Assembly: GCA_905221605.1 (NCBI GenBank)
Contig: CAJNDS010002375.1
Location: 288,001 to 352,000, forward strand
DNA length: 64,000 nucleotides
Reading direction: 5' to 3'
From: Symbiodinium natans
Lineage: Eukaryota > Sar > Dinophyceae > Suessiales > Symbiodiniaceae
This document shows positions 24,103-34,082 of the stretch, piece by piece. The notes under the pieces are model-generated. The model saw only the letters and a program-made list of their open reading frames with translations. It ran no database searches and was not told the origin of the DNA. A program made the translations under genes and the position numbers. The first letter of the stretch is position 1; the number at the start of each line of letters is the position of its first letter.

Positions 24103-24197
24103 GGGCCTTAATTATTAGAACAGGGGTTTGGGGGTTACTATGGTATAATTACAAAGGGGCCATAAGGGAACAATACGAGTAATTATTCCGACCCCTG
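24103..24197 (+). repeat. Dispersed repeat, copy 1
   Basis: Shares, in inverted orientation, the ordered blocks GGTTTGGGGGTT, CTATGGTATAATTA, CCATAAG and AATTATTCCGACCC with 50262-50345. Copy 1 starts next to a TTTAGGG array. Confidence 0.7.
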
Positions 24198-24360
24198 TAG
24201 TACTTTGCTTACGAGTTCTTAGTAGGGAGGTTCTTGAAACAATAGGTACCCCTACATAGTCCCTTTTAGGGGAGTACAAGGCTCTGCTTCCTTTATCCCC
24301 ACGCACAAACATGCAATTTCGGCTTTAAAGGGCTTCAAGGTCTGCAAGGCCAAAGTTCTG

Positions 24361-24600
24361 GTTTAGGGTTTAGGGCTTAGGGCTTAGGGCTTAGGGCTTA
24401 GGGTTCAGAGTTTAGGGTTTAGGGTTTAGGGTTTAGGGTTTAGGGTTAGGGTTTAGGGTTTAGGGTTTAGGGTTTAGGGTTTAGGGTTTAGGGTTTAGGG
24501 TTTAGGGTTTAGGGTTTAGGGTGTAGGCTGTAGGCTGTAGGGTGTAGGGTGTAGGGTGTAGGGTGTAGGGTGTAGCGTGTAGCGTGTAGGGTGTAGGGTG
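24361..24600 (+). repeat. Long telomere-type array grading into TGTAGGG
   Basis: About 23 TTTAGGG/CTTAGGG units, then about ten TGTAGGG units from about 24521. Another case of local homogenisation of a variant. Confidence 0.95.
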
Positions 24601-24828
24601 CTTGGGAATTGGGGTTTGGGGTTGAGGGTTTAGAACTAGCTCGTACACAAACAGCCTCCAGCAAAGCTGAAAGTTCAGTCACTGGACCTTATAAGCTTTC
24701 ATGGAAGGGTGCTCTAAACTAGGGTGCCCTTTTTGTTAAAGGTACCCTTGCATGATCGAACCCCTTTATACAGATGAACCCCAAGAAGCCCTACAAGTTT
24801 TCAAGCCGCCCTACACCCTAAAGCTTAA

Positions 24829-24910
24829 AACCCTAAACCCTAAACCCTAAACCCTAAACCCTAAAACCCTAAAACCCTAAAACCCTAAAACCCTAAAACC
24901 CTAAACCCTA
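24829..24910 (-). repeat. CCCTAAA/CCCTAAAA array
   Basis: Five CCCTAAA units are followed by six 8-bp CCCTAAAA units. Confidence 0.9.
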
Positions 24911-25039
24911 GATCACAAAGCCCGGAGCTGTCCGAGCCACGCAAGGCTTGGCTGGAGCGCCAACACTAAGCTGCGCGTCTGCGCCATGGCCGGAGGGGGG
25001 GGATGACGACGAAACTTCGATTCCTGGATGCTCGTACAC

Positions 25040-25150
25040 TATACTACTACTTGCTTAAGAACCCCGACAAAATGAAAAATCTTCTTCCTTCTGAGGGGCA
25101 ATATAGGGATTATCGTTTTTTGGGGGGGTTCTTAAGCAAATGGTAGTATA
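25040..25150. mobile_element. Foldback element (single copy here)
   Basis: The left arm TATACTACTACTTGCTTAAG plus AACCCC pairs with the right arm GGGGTTCTTAAGCAAATGGT plus AGTATA (about 26 bp, 2 mismatches). The loop is about 60 bp. It is a MITE-like structure unrelated to families 1 and 2. Confidence 0.7.
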
Positions 25151-25750
25151 CTGCTTCTTGGTTGCAAACTCGGGTGTGTAGGTGTAGCGACTCCGCGAGC
25201 CCTGTGCTGTATGGGTGCATCGCCGGATGCTGCGCAGGTGAGGCATTGTGTACGGCACCCTCAACTACAAGCACAATCTCAACAGTCGCGCCCGGCACTC
25301 CCAACCCGGATTCAGAAACACACTAGTTTGAAGGGACTATGTAAGGGATATATAAGAGTTACATAGGGATTTATCGAGAGTCCGAACGGAAGAGAAGCTA
25401 GGGATTTATACCCCTTAAGAGTGAATATTCAAACCCTATCGAAGGCCAGGCCCTGTGAGGGATGCTGATTTAGGCCGCTCGCCTCACGCCCTTTGGCGCC
25501 TGGCTGCTGCGAGCCAAGGATGGCGCAGATTCCGAGGCCGGCACGTTGGTTGAGGGGATGCGAGGTCTTAGACCCTTCACCCCTGCAAGCCCTTGAACTT
25601 CTGTGAAGTAACATGATAAGGCGACCTCAATCCTCAACTACGGGGAGCTAGAAATCTCGACGACGCCCGTGGCATGAGGTGCAAACCTACTTCCACCAGC
25701 GCTTTTGCCTGTGCGTTAGAGGGTTGAGGTCTCGACTTTTTGTCTGGGGG

Positions 25751-26044
25751 TTACAGCTGAAGCTCGGTTACAACACCGCAAGTTTCCACCGAGCTTGAAG
25801 GAAGCGCCAAAAACCGCGGTGCATTTAGGCTACTTCGCTGAGCACACCTCATGACTTCTAAAGCGTCTCCTGCCACTGAACCGGATCTACTTTCAGAGAG
25901 TAACATCCCTGTAGAGCCCCAAGTCCTAACCAAATCAATGCATGGCCCACAACCACGATAATGGGCACCCGCTGCAGCCTCACGAAAGTACGCCATCGCA
26001 CGATGACCTCGGGCAGAGTGGTAGACATGCCAGGCCAAGTCCAT
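25751..26044 (-). CDS. Small ORF, 97 residues, unidentified
   Basis: ATG-started frame without low-complexity sequence, beginning MDLAWHVYHSARGHRAMAYF. No family recognised. The strand fits the array, but it may be a chance frame or an exon. Confidence 0.22.
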   Translation of the reverse strand: MDLAWHVYHSARGHRAMAYFREAAAGAHYRGCGPCIDLVRTWGSTGMLLSESRSGSVAGDALEVMRCAQRSSLNAPRFLALPSSSVETCGVVTELQL

Positions 26045-26690
26045 GACTAAGCCTATACAATCAATTGCCCAACCATCCCACTGAACCCGACATCAGCAAA
26101 CTCCCACTCCCCCAGGCGAAACCACCAGCAACTGCGGCGAAGCTGCGTGGATCCTTATGGTAACGGCGGCGGGAATTAATGTGAGGATTCAGGATCCGTA
26201 CCCTCAAACTCCTGTACCTGGGTAGAAATACGAACGTAAATACAAACTTTTGGCTTGCAGCAGGCTTACCTGATCCTACCAAGGTCTACTCCACTTCGTG
26301 AGCCCTTCGGCTGCAAAGTCACGAGGCAGGTTAGTCTATGGCGGGCTGCAGGGACCTTGCACCCGGAAAACCAGATTGGAAGCAACCGTAGTACCTAAAG
26401 TTGCCCCAAAGCGTCTTGCAGCATGGACGGCACTTCGGACACCGCCACACCCATTAAGACACCAGCTCGTCACAGCTACAAGAGCTGGGAACTTGTAAGA
26501 GACCACGCTGAAGCCGAGAGCAAAGAGACAGCATTCAGGAACCTTTTTTTGCTTTGCCGGCGAGGGGTCCAAGCTCTTCGCGTACACTGTTCGATCCTCT
26601 TCGCCTCTCGAAATCCCCTGGAGAGGCTCCGGGTGACACGCTCTTGCATTCAGATTTGGAAAGTCCCTCAGTACGGAAATGTCTTCTGTG

Positions 26691-29600
26691 TCATGAGAAT
26701 GTAGAAGTCCTCAATGGCTTGCACACATAGACTTGCTGATGCAAGATCGGAACTGGCCAGGGTTGTGGGGGCAACGTGAGGGTTTGCCCGGCCACCAACT
26801 TAGTGCTGAAGACCCTATACATGTCCTCGGCGGTCACCTCGCCGTCACCGTCCGAGTCGGCACGTGCGATCATGTCCTCCAGCAATCACTCACACCTTTC
26901 TGTTCTTGCCTTTTCCTGGCTTCCGGGTCATGTCAGTTGCCCTTGCCTTGCAAACGAAAACTGCCAAACAAACGTACAGCCCAGAGCCCTCTTTAAAAGG
27001 CATTGGGGCTCTTCATGAACTTTGGTGCCCTTACAAAGAACGCCTGATGACACAAGGGCTCTCCTTAAGGAACACCCCAAAAGCTCCATAACCCGGAAAC
27101 CCTAATGCCTACATTTCATAAACATTCAAAAAATCCTCTTCAGCATCTTCCTCCTATTGTCGGAACCCCCAAACCAGTCGAAGAAATCACAAAAAGGATC
27201 CCTAACTGTTGGACCTTTTACATCCTGGCTTGGGGCGTCGGCCGGGCAGGTACCTTTGGACCTATACCCTAACCCGAAACCCTAAACCCTAATTGAGTTA
27301 GCAGAGCCCTTGCCCGTTTTGGGAAATCATTCCACCAGCCACCCCATTAGAAGATTGTTCGTTTTCTCCCCCCTACATCTCACCAACTATATCACCACTA
27401 TCCTGAAGCCAACATCATCCCTTGAAAGGTTTGCGATAGAGTGCGCTGCCATGACCAGGGCTTACTGGGGTCCGACTATGAAGCATGGTAGTAGCATGAG
27501 GAGTGTTGCGACCACTCTCGGTCTTTTCGGGCCGTGGCACCGGACTGCTTCAGAAATTGCCCCGTGTCTTTTGCCAGTGCCTTCCCCAACATTGTCGTGG
27601 ACTTGCGGAGAATGGGCCAGCGCAGCTGGATTGGGACGGTGGGGTTTGCACAAAGGCCTCTTACGCCTTCTGGGTATGTTGATTGGAAGTAAGGAACGGT
27701 GGGATGAACTCCTGTCGCATCATAGAGCTTGGTTCGCACTTCAGAGCTTCGTCGTTGGTGGTCCTAAACGTCCATCCTTGCAAGGTGCCCAGCATGGGGT
27801 TGATCGTGAGACAAGTATGATGCCGGTCGTTGCTTTGCAAAATGGCAACATGTCATTTGGGGTTCATGGGGCTCGTGGCGAGGAGATAGGCGTCGATTAT
27901 GACTCTAACTGTGCTAGGTGTGGCCGATGAGTAGAATCGATGCGCGCCGGGTGGCATTTGCCCTCGGTCCTTCCCCGTATGTTTGCCAGATGTGGTCTTG
28001 TTCCTTTGAACAGGGGTCCCGATTTGAGCGATGCCCTGATGAAAAAGGTGCAGAGGTGCTTGTCCGTCACTCTTGCTGCCTGGGCGACGCGTGAGCCTGC
28101 GGCTGAAGCTTGATGATGCGCGATACTGAGGCGCTTGTCGCTCCCGAAGGTTTGGGAACTTCTCTTCACTCAAGTGTCCCCTGAGTTTTCCTACATCACG
28201 GGAGTATGAGTAATCTTCTCATGGGGTGCCTGGTGGTAATGTGCCCCAAAATGGGCAAGGCTTCTGCTAACTCATTAAACCCCTATAAACCCCAAAACCC
28301 CTAAACCCCTAAGCCCAACCCAGGCTCAATCCTGTCCCTAAACCCTGCACCCTACACCCTAAAAGCCTAAACCCTAAATGCGAATCCCGCTCGCTGCCTC
28401 AAGGGCTTCGACCGGCAGCTGCTCACCAAGCTCCCGGGCCACCCGCTGCCTTCGTCCGACAAGCTCTTAAGGGCCCTAGGGCGGTTTGGGGTTTAGGGTT
28501 TGGGGTTTCGGGTTCCCCTACTACCCCCCCCCCTAGGTTCCCCCCTTAAGAAACCTTAATTATCCCTAAATATCTTTACTTATGGGGGGAACCAAAGGGG
28601 GGGGGTTTGTATAGAGGGGGGTAGTGGGATACCCATGAGCTGTTGAGGGACCTAGCCATTTGGGGTTTAGGGTTTAGGGTTCAGGGTTTGGGGGTTCAGG
28701 GTTCAGGGTTTGGGGTTCAGGGTTTGGGGTTCAGGGTTTAGGGATCAGGGTTTAGGGTTCAAGGTTCAGGGTTTAGGGTTCAGGGTTTAGGATGGCTTGG
28801 GGATGTTGGGGGTTAGAGTTTGGGGCCGGGCTGGGTTCCTCGGAAAGCTTAGGCACAGATTTCGCAGCGAGATTTTTCCCGTCCGATCGTCGTCGAAGAG
28901 CCGGAAGACCTGCAGCACAGTTGAAAGACAAAGAAGGCTTTGCCGAATCAAGATTCCTAGGGCCGCGGGAACTGCAGACAGAGGTTTCCGAGACCTTCGA
29001 GACGTCCTCCTTCGTGTCCCGCTCCCCCATCTTGGCAGTCATCAGGTCCTCTGTGAGATTTAGCTTTGTGTTTTTTAGATGTTTCTTGTTCAGGGTTTAG
29101 GGAGTTTAGGGTTTAGGGTTGAGGGGTGGGGGACTTTTCTTCGCAGAGACAAGCTCGACGATGGTAAAAATCCTTTTGAACCCAGACCCGGACAAGCTTT
29201 GCTGGGACTCCTGCCAAATCAACCCCGAATTCCGGGAAGACCTGAAGTTGTTAGGGCCTAAACCCTCAACAGCCAGCTTTCTCAGGATTTAGGGTGCTTG
29301 AGGCGGAGCAGCCAGAGGCTTGATTGCTTTTTCAGGCCAGGGGTTTTGGCCCAGGGGTCTGAAAGCGGGGTGCGTTTCTAGGGCTCAGGGTTCGATGGTT
29401 TTGCTGTTTGTGTTTGCGACCTGCCTAGATGAAGTGCGTCGACCAGGAAACCCAAGAAGTGGCAAGAAAGATTACCCAAAACCCTTTTTCCTGAACCCTA
29501 AACCCTAAACCCTAAACCCTAAACCCAAAACGCACATGAACATCAGCTGTCCAGGAAGGCACCGAAGTCCAGCGGCTTGCCACCCAGCCTGGTGCAGGGT

Positions 29601-30860
29601 GCCCAAGCTGGACCCTAAACCCTAAACCCTAAACCCTAAACCCTAAACCCTAAACCCTAAACCCTAAACCCGCTTTACGCTTGCTGGGCTGCTGGGTGCT
29701 TTGGGGACTGAAGGGTGCCGGGCTTTAGGGTTTACGGCTCTGGCCTCACCTCCCTCTAGGACACCCCTCCCCTAAGTAGGGGAAAAAGACCCCAGTGAAA
29801 AGACCTGGGTCGACAAAATGGCCTGGCCTTTCCAAGTCATTCAGGATGTGATGGACGACCTCCGACTTTAGGGCGCAGGCCGCTTGCGGGATTCGGGTCA
29901 GGTTGGGGGTTTAGGATTGATGGTTCGATCTCTCAAACTCGAACTCCAAAAAAAGTGTCCAAGGACCGACAGGCACCGCAGCGACGCACAGAGCCGGCGC
30001 AAACATGTACAGTTCCCGCCTGGTTCCGTCGCAGATTGAGCCTCAGAGTGCGAAGAAAAACATGAGGTAGCACCCGCTCATACAGATGTACGTCCTCGTG
30101 ATCCCCCTGACCTCGCCAGGGGGCGATTGCACACAAGCCCTAAGGTCTCGAGGATTGATCCGCTGCGTCCCATCCACGTCGAAGAGGTCGAAGGCCTCCT
30201 TGACCTTTCGGGCGAAACTCTCTCGTGCCCTTCTGCACTCATTGACTAAAACTCAACTGGGAGTGAAGAGAATGAGTTGAACGACAAAAGCAAACGTACG
30301 AAAATGTAACGAACGGCACAAGGCATGGCTATGGCGCGCATTCTGCATGAAAACAAGGCCCAGTCCAGTTCAATGACATGTTCTGAAACAGCTGAGGAAA
30401 CCATGGGGAGCTCGTGACATGAAATCCTGCCATGCTCATATTCTTTGTATATACACACATGCATCATCATGCATCTCTTGACTCGCCAGCTGCGTATGCG
30501 ACCTTGTTTGACAGCCCACGAGTCAATCGCGTCTGAGAGCTCCTAGGTGATACGCTCGTTCTCCAGTAATCGTCAAGGCACCTGTGGCTTTCGGACAGTG
30601 AAGCAGGCGCACGTGGGCGACGAGATTAGATGCATCCTTCCTGCCCTTGTCTGTTTCACGCGCGCGGTCTGTCGACTATCTGTCTGCTTGCTTGTGTTTG
30701 TGTGTGTGGGCGCTGTGTGCGCCCATGCGAAGTAAAGGAGTGTGCTAACGCACGTGAGCGCATAGGTGGCCCTAGGCAAACATACCTGCAGCCAGGCTGA
30801 CTCCCAGAGATGTTGTATACTTGGCGCTTTGTCTCGCCCTAAGTCGTCTCTTCGTGACAT
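26691..30860 (-). CDS. Divergent centrin (four EF-hands), eight exons
   Basis: Centrins are calcium-binding EF-hand proteins of basal bodies and centrosomes. Exons, all in phase: 30860-30786 (ATG), 30204-30135, 29882-29828, 29588-29552, 29048-28995, 28909-28857, 28449-28398, and 26876 to the stop at 26691. The product reads centrin-like throughout: VKEAFDLFDVDG (EF1), LGGKPLDFGAFL (EF2, degenerate loop), the hallmark DLMTAKMGERD, VFRLFDDDRTGKIS (EF3), RVARELGEQL, and MIARADSDGDGEVTAEDM (EF4, complete loop). EF1 and EF4 keep acidic residues at loop positions 1, 3 and 12; EF2 and EF3 do not. Donors are GT, GT, GC, GA, GT, GT and GC; acceptors are AG, mostly followed by G. Reading to the stop adds ~35 residues beyond a normal centrin end, so a last splice near 26795 is possible. 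Several introns hold telomere-type arrays. Confidence 0.9.
28511..28636. mobile_element. Foldback in centrin intron
   Basis: CCCCCCCTAGGTTCCCCCC at the left pairs with GGGGGGAACCAAAGGGGGGG at the right, with further pairing of CCCTACTACCCC and GGGGTAGTGGG. The loop is about 40 bp, A+T-rich. It lies in the intron 28856-28450. Confidence 0.6.
28661..28794 (+). repeat. Degenerate TTTAGGG/TTCAGGG array in centrin intron
   Basis: About 18 units alternating TTTAGGG, TTCAGGG and TTTGGGG, within the intron between centrin exons 6 and 7. Confidence 0.9.
29612..29671 (-). repeat. CCCTAAA array in centrin intron
   Basis: Eight perfect CCCTAAA units starting about 24 bp upstream (in gene direction) of the acceptor of centrin exon 4. 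Confidence 0.95.
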
Positions 30861-31230
30861 GTGCCTTCCACACCTACTTCACCTAAAGAGAGAAGCGATA
30901 CCGAAGCTCGCTTCCCCCAAAAGCCCCACAAAGAAACTGCCCCCCCCAAACCCTACAAGCCCTATCAACCCCCATCAGGCCCCGTAGGCCCTACAGAAGC
31001 CCCCATCAGCCCCCATCAGCCCCAATAAGCCCCGTGAAATCCTGAGCCTCCCCACCCTAAACCCTTTTGCAACGCTAAACCCTAAACCCTAAACCCTGAA
31101 AGTCTGAGGGTGCCTCTTCAATCTCCTCTTGCAGGAGGCCCTGCCGAGGCTCTTGGAGGGCTTACAAGGGCGCGTTTTAAGGGCTTAAGAGGGTTTGGGG
31201 TTTGGGGTTGAGGGTTGAGGGTTTTTGTTC

Positions 31231-31320
31231 GCTTAGGGTTTAGGGTTTTATTGTTTAGGGTTTTAGGGTTTAGGGTTTAGGGTTTAGGGTTCAGGGTTTA
31301 GGGTTTAGGGTTTAGGGTTA
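31231..31320 (+). repeat. Interstitial telomere-type array
   Basis: About ten TTTAGGG units with one TTTTAGGG. It ends abruptly in GGGTTAACCCTGAACCC, a head-to-head switch to CCCTAAA-type units at 31319. Confidence 0.9.
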
Positions 31321-31461
31321 ACCCTGAACCCTGAACCCCAACGCCCCTTCCCAGCGGTCCGGACGCTCATAGCGCTTCCAGGACCAGCTCTCGCGTGCAG
31401 GCCGCGAAGGCTGTCCCGCCATGGTGGCGGAGGACCCCAAAAGCGGTTAGGGTTTGTTTTT

Positions 31462-31672
31462 GGTTTAGGGTTTAGGGTTTAGGGTTTAGGGTTTAGGGTT
31501 TAGGGTTTAGGGTTTAGGGTTTAGGGTTTAGGGTTTAGGGTTTAGGGTTTAGGGTTTAGGGTTTAGGGTTTAGGGTTTATGGTTAGGGTTTAGGGTTTAG
31601 GGTTTAGGGTTTAGGGTTTAGGGTTTAGGGTTTAGGGTTTAGGGTTTAGGGTTTAGGGTTTAGGGTTTAGGG
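31462..31672 (+). repeat. Longest perfect telomere-type array, ~30 TTTAGGG units
   Basis: About 210 bp with only one irregular unit (TTTATGG near 31579). It is followed by a CCCCTAAACCC inversion point at about 31676. Confidence 0.97.
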
Positions 31673-32372
31673 TTCCCCTAAACCCTATAAACTCTAAACC
31701 CTGCTTCGGGGGTCTTAGGGGCTTGAGGGCTCAGAGCGGCTCAGCGTTCGACGGTTGCGGGCTTCGGCCTTCCGGGTGCTTTGCAGAGACTCAGGTTTAA
31801 ACCGTTTAAAGGTTTTGGGGTTTCTTTAGTCGTTGAGTGGCCTGCCACGCTCAGGATGCTGGGTTTGCTGGGTTCAGGTTCTGACGATCTTGCTCAGATA
31901 GTTGCTGTGCGACTTGGGAGTTCCGTGTACATCAGGGCATGGCATAGCGCAGTATGAGGCGCAGTGTGCCCCAGAGAAGGCTGCGGAATAAAAGCCTAGC
32001 TGGCCACCCTCGGTACCCACAGTTTCTGGCTCTTCGTCCATGTGAAATACGCTGGCTCTTCGTCCATGTGTAATACGTTGTTTTGGGGTTCTTGAGGCGA
32101 TTTTCAAAGTAGTTTCAGTGTCTCAGGGGCCGACTTTACTAGAATGTGTACGTTTCTTGTTTTTCTCGGATTACAAAGGGATAGTATAGGTGACTTGAGT
32201 GATCAGCCACTGCCCAGCTGGGCTTTGACGAGATGCCCTTATGTTGCCCTGACGATACATAAACCCTAAACCCTAGACCCTGCCCCGTTTTCACGAAATT
32301 GCATCCCTGCGGTGCCTTCCCACAACCAAAAAACAGTCCCCTTTATTGACCGCAGAAACCCGACCCCCACCA

Positions 32373-32519
32373 CTTGGGATGTTCCCCCTTAGGGTTTAGG
32401 GTTTGGGGTTTAGGGTTTAGGGTTTAGGGTTCCTTACGCTAACCGTCCTTAATAAAGATTAGAATAGGAGGTTCTTTAATCCTCATTGCGGACGGTTAGT
32501 AGAAGGGATAACATCCCAA
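32373..32519. mobile_element. MITE-like family 1, copy c, interrupted by a telomere array
   Basis: The termini CTTGGGATGTTCCCCCTTA and ATAACATCCCAAC and the inner arms ACCGTCCTTAATAAAG / GGACGGTTAG are those of family 1. Between CCCTTA and CGCTAACCG lie about 40 bp of GGGTTTAGGG repeats (32392-32431) that no other copy has. Confidence 0.85.
32392..32431 (+). repeat. Telomere array inserted into a MITE
   Basis: Starts in phase with the TTA of the MITE arm (TTA|GGGTTTAGGG) and ends ...GGGTTCCTTA, where the MITE arm resumes. Confidence 0.85.
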
Positions 32520-32718
32520 CCTCCCACCCACATTAACACTTTTCAGAATTTATTTGGAACAAGCTTCCTGCTCACGAAATTTGGATGGGCGATAGAGTCG
32601 CGTGTAACTTCTGCAGAAACGTGCTGCACGCATCGACCGCCTGCGCAACACATATGTCAGGGGCACTGTGCCCTAAACCCCAAACCCCAAAACTTACGCG
32701 CAGTGCTGCAAGCGAAAT

Positions 32719-33219
32719 ATGGTGCAAACATGGCGGAAAAGCAGAGAGTTTTTGATACGAGCAATGTCACGAAAAACCAAGAGGTACTTAATGAATGCTA
32801 TTTCTCCACATGATACAAGAAAAGCGGAGTACTTATTGAAACACAAAACATTTGAAAAACAAGTTGTGGGCAACCGTTCTTGGAATCAACTCGCTGCTCC
32901 TGATGCTGCAACTTCTGCCTCACTCAAAATTCTGGAATACAAAATCAGCGCACCCTTGCTTGCGGCAAAGAACTGGCGAAGACTTGACTTCGGAGATGGT
33001 ACATTGCAAAAACTGTGCAACATGCTACAACATAGTGCATATACAGCACGACGGAGAGCGAGCCAGATGCAAGCCAACGACGCCTGGAACATGACATGTC
33101 ATGTGGACAGTACGACTACACTTCACCCAGGAAGCCAACACTCCGTGCCTCTGCATTGCCTGATCTGCATTATGGGCCGGTGTCGGAGTACTTCTGCTCC
33201 CGGCTTGGGAGCCAGATGA
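32719..33219 (+). CDS. Plus-strand ORF, 166 residues, doubtful
   Basis: ATG-started frame with a Lys/Arg-rich N-terminal half (KTKRYLMNAISPHDTRK) and lower G+C than the neighbouring genes. No family recognised. It is the only sizeable plus-strand candidate in a minus-strand gene array, so it is either non-coding or an insertion of foreign origin. No splice or expression signal could be identified. Confidence 0.2.
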   Translation: MVQTWRKSREFLIRAMSRKTKRYLMNAISPHDTRKAEYLLKHKTFEKQVVGNRSWNQLAAPDAATSASLKILEYKISAPLLAAKNWRRLDFGDGTLQKLCNMLQHSAYTARRRASQMQANDAWNMTCHVDSTTTLHPGSQHSVPLHCLICIMGRCRSTSAPGLGAR

Positions 33220-33472
33220 GCCGGGCCGGAAGTAGTGTGTGCCCCGGCTTTCTCTCAGCCACCGGTGCGGCTTTACGAAAGAAGCCCTCAGCCCTAAGGC
33301 CCAAGGCCCCACTCCAGGATTCACCTTTGCCTGGTTTGGGCGTTTTGCTTTCTGCGGGCCCTCAGGGGCTTAGGGTATACAGGGCGACACTTTGTCGAGG
33401 CCGATAACCCCAAAGCCCGAAATCCGCAAGCCGACACTCCTAGCCGAATGCGAAGGCCGACACCAGAAGCCC

Positions 33473-33590
33473 TACAGTAAACTCCAGAAAGTTGGAACAT
33501 GGTTTAAGGATGATTAGAGCTGGGATTTCCTCTTGTATACCTTTTGGGGTATGGGGATAAGGACGTTCCAACTTGTTGGAGTTTACTGTC
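33473..33590. mobile_element. Foldback element
   Basis: ACAGTAAACTCCAGAAAGTT plus GGAAC at the left pairs with GTTCCAACTTGTTGGAGTTT plus ACTGT at the right, nearly perfectly. The loop is about 67 bp and no coding sequence is present. Confidence 0.8.
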
Positions 33591-33727
33591 TTGCGCGACA
33601 CCTTCGCCCGCCGGGCCAATGAAGAGAGCTCCAGGCTGCGCAGGCGGCACCTGTTTGGGGTTTAGGGTTTAGGGTTTACGCGAGAGATCATTGCGGACCC
33701 ATCCAGAAGCGATCAGCACTTGTGGTT

Positions 33728-33784
33728 GGTTTAGGGTTTAGGGTTTAGGGTTTAAGGTTTAGGGTTTAGGGTTTAGGGTTTAGG
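33728..33784 (+). repeat. Interstitial telomere-type array
   Basis: Eight TTTAGGG units, ending 17 bp before MITE family 2 copy d. Confidence 0.9.
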
Positions 33785-33800
33785 GGAAAGCTTCCACAGG

Positions 33801-33950
33801 CTACTTGGAGGTTCGTGGTACTTAATAATAACCCAATAAGAGCTGTACTCATCACCCCGCTTATAAGCCCCTTAAGTGCCCTGATATGGCAATTTTTGGT
33901 TTATAAGTACAGTTCTCATTGGGTTATAAGGTACCATGAGCCTCCAAGTA
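33801..33950. mobile_element. MITE-like family 2, copy d
   Basis: Complete: CTACTTGGAGGTTCGTGGTA at the left, TACCATGAGCCTCCAAGTA at the right, with inner arms AACCCAATAAGAGCTGTACT / AGTACAGTTCTCATTGGGTT. It lies about 130 bp downstream of the stop of the gene at 34083-35438. Confidence 0.92.
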
Positions 33951-34082
33951 TGGGTATGGGGAGGCCGGGTCTTGATCGTTCGTGCTAGGCAATCCAGGCT
34001 GGGCAGACTTGCACGTGCCTCTCCCCAGAGGATCACACAAGCACGCTCCATTTTTCAACGCAGCTGTGGACTTAAGTCCGCG

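Larger units (their letters stand above)
20710..25750. other. 5-kb repeat-dominated interval without supported gene
   Basis: No coding region could be supported. It contains the densest collection of telomere-type arrays in the window, a family-1 MITE, a dispersed A+T-rich repeat and a foldback, all listed separately. Confidence 0.6.
30861..34080. other. Intergenic interval with the longest telomere-type array
   Basis: Between the centrin start and the membrane-protein gene stop. It contains arrays, a split MITE and a foldback (listed), plus one plus-strand ORF of doubtful status. No other gene could be supported. Confidence 0.5.

Noticed and set aside
27310-27930. 206-codon plus-strand frame
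   Set aside because: It lacks an ATG at its start, lies inside a centrin intron on the opposite strand, and shows no family features.
31462-31672. A true chromosome end
   Set aside because: The array is internal, followed by unique sequence and genes, and arrays of both orientations occur throughout the window.
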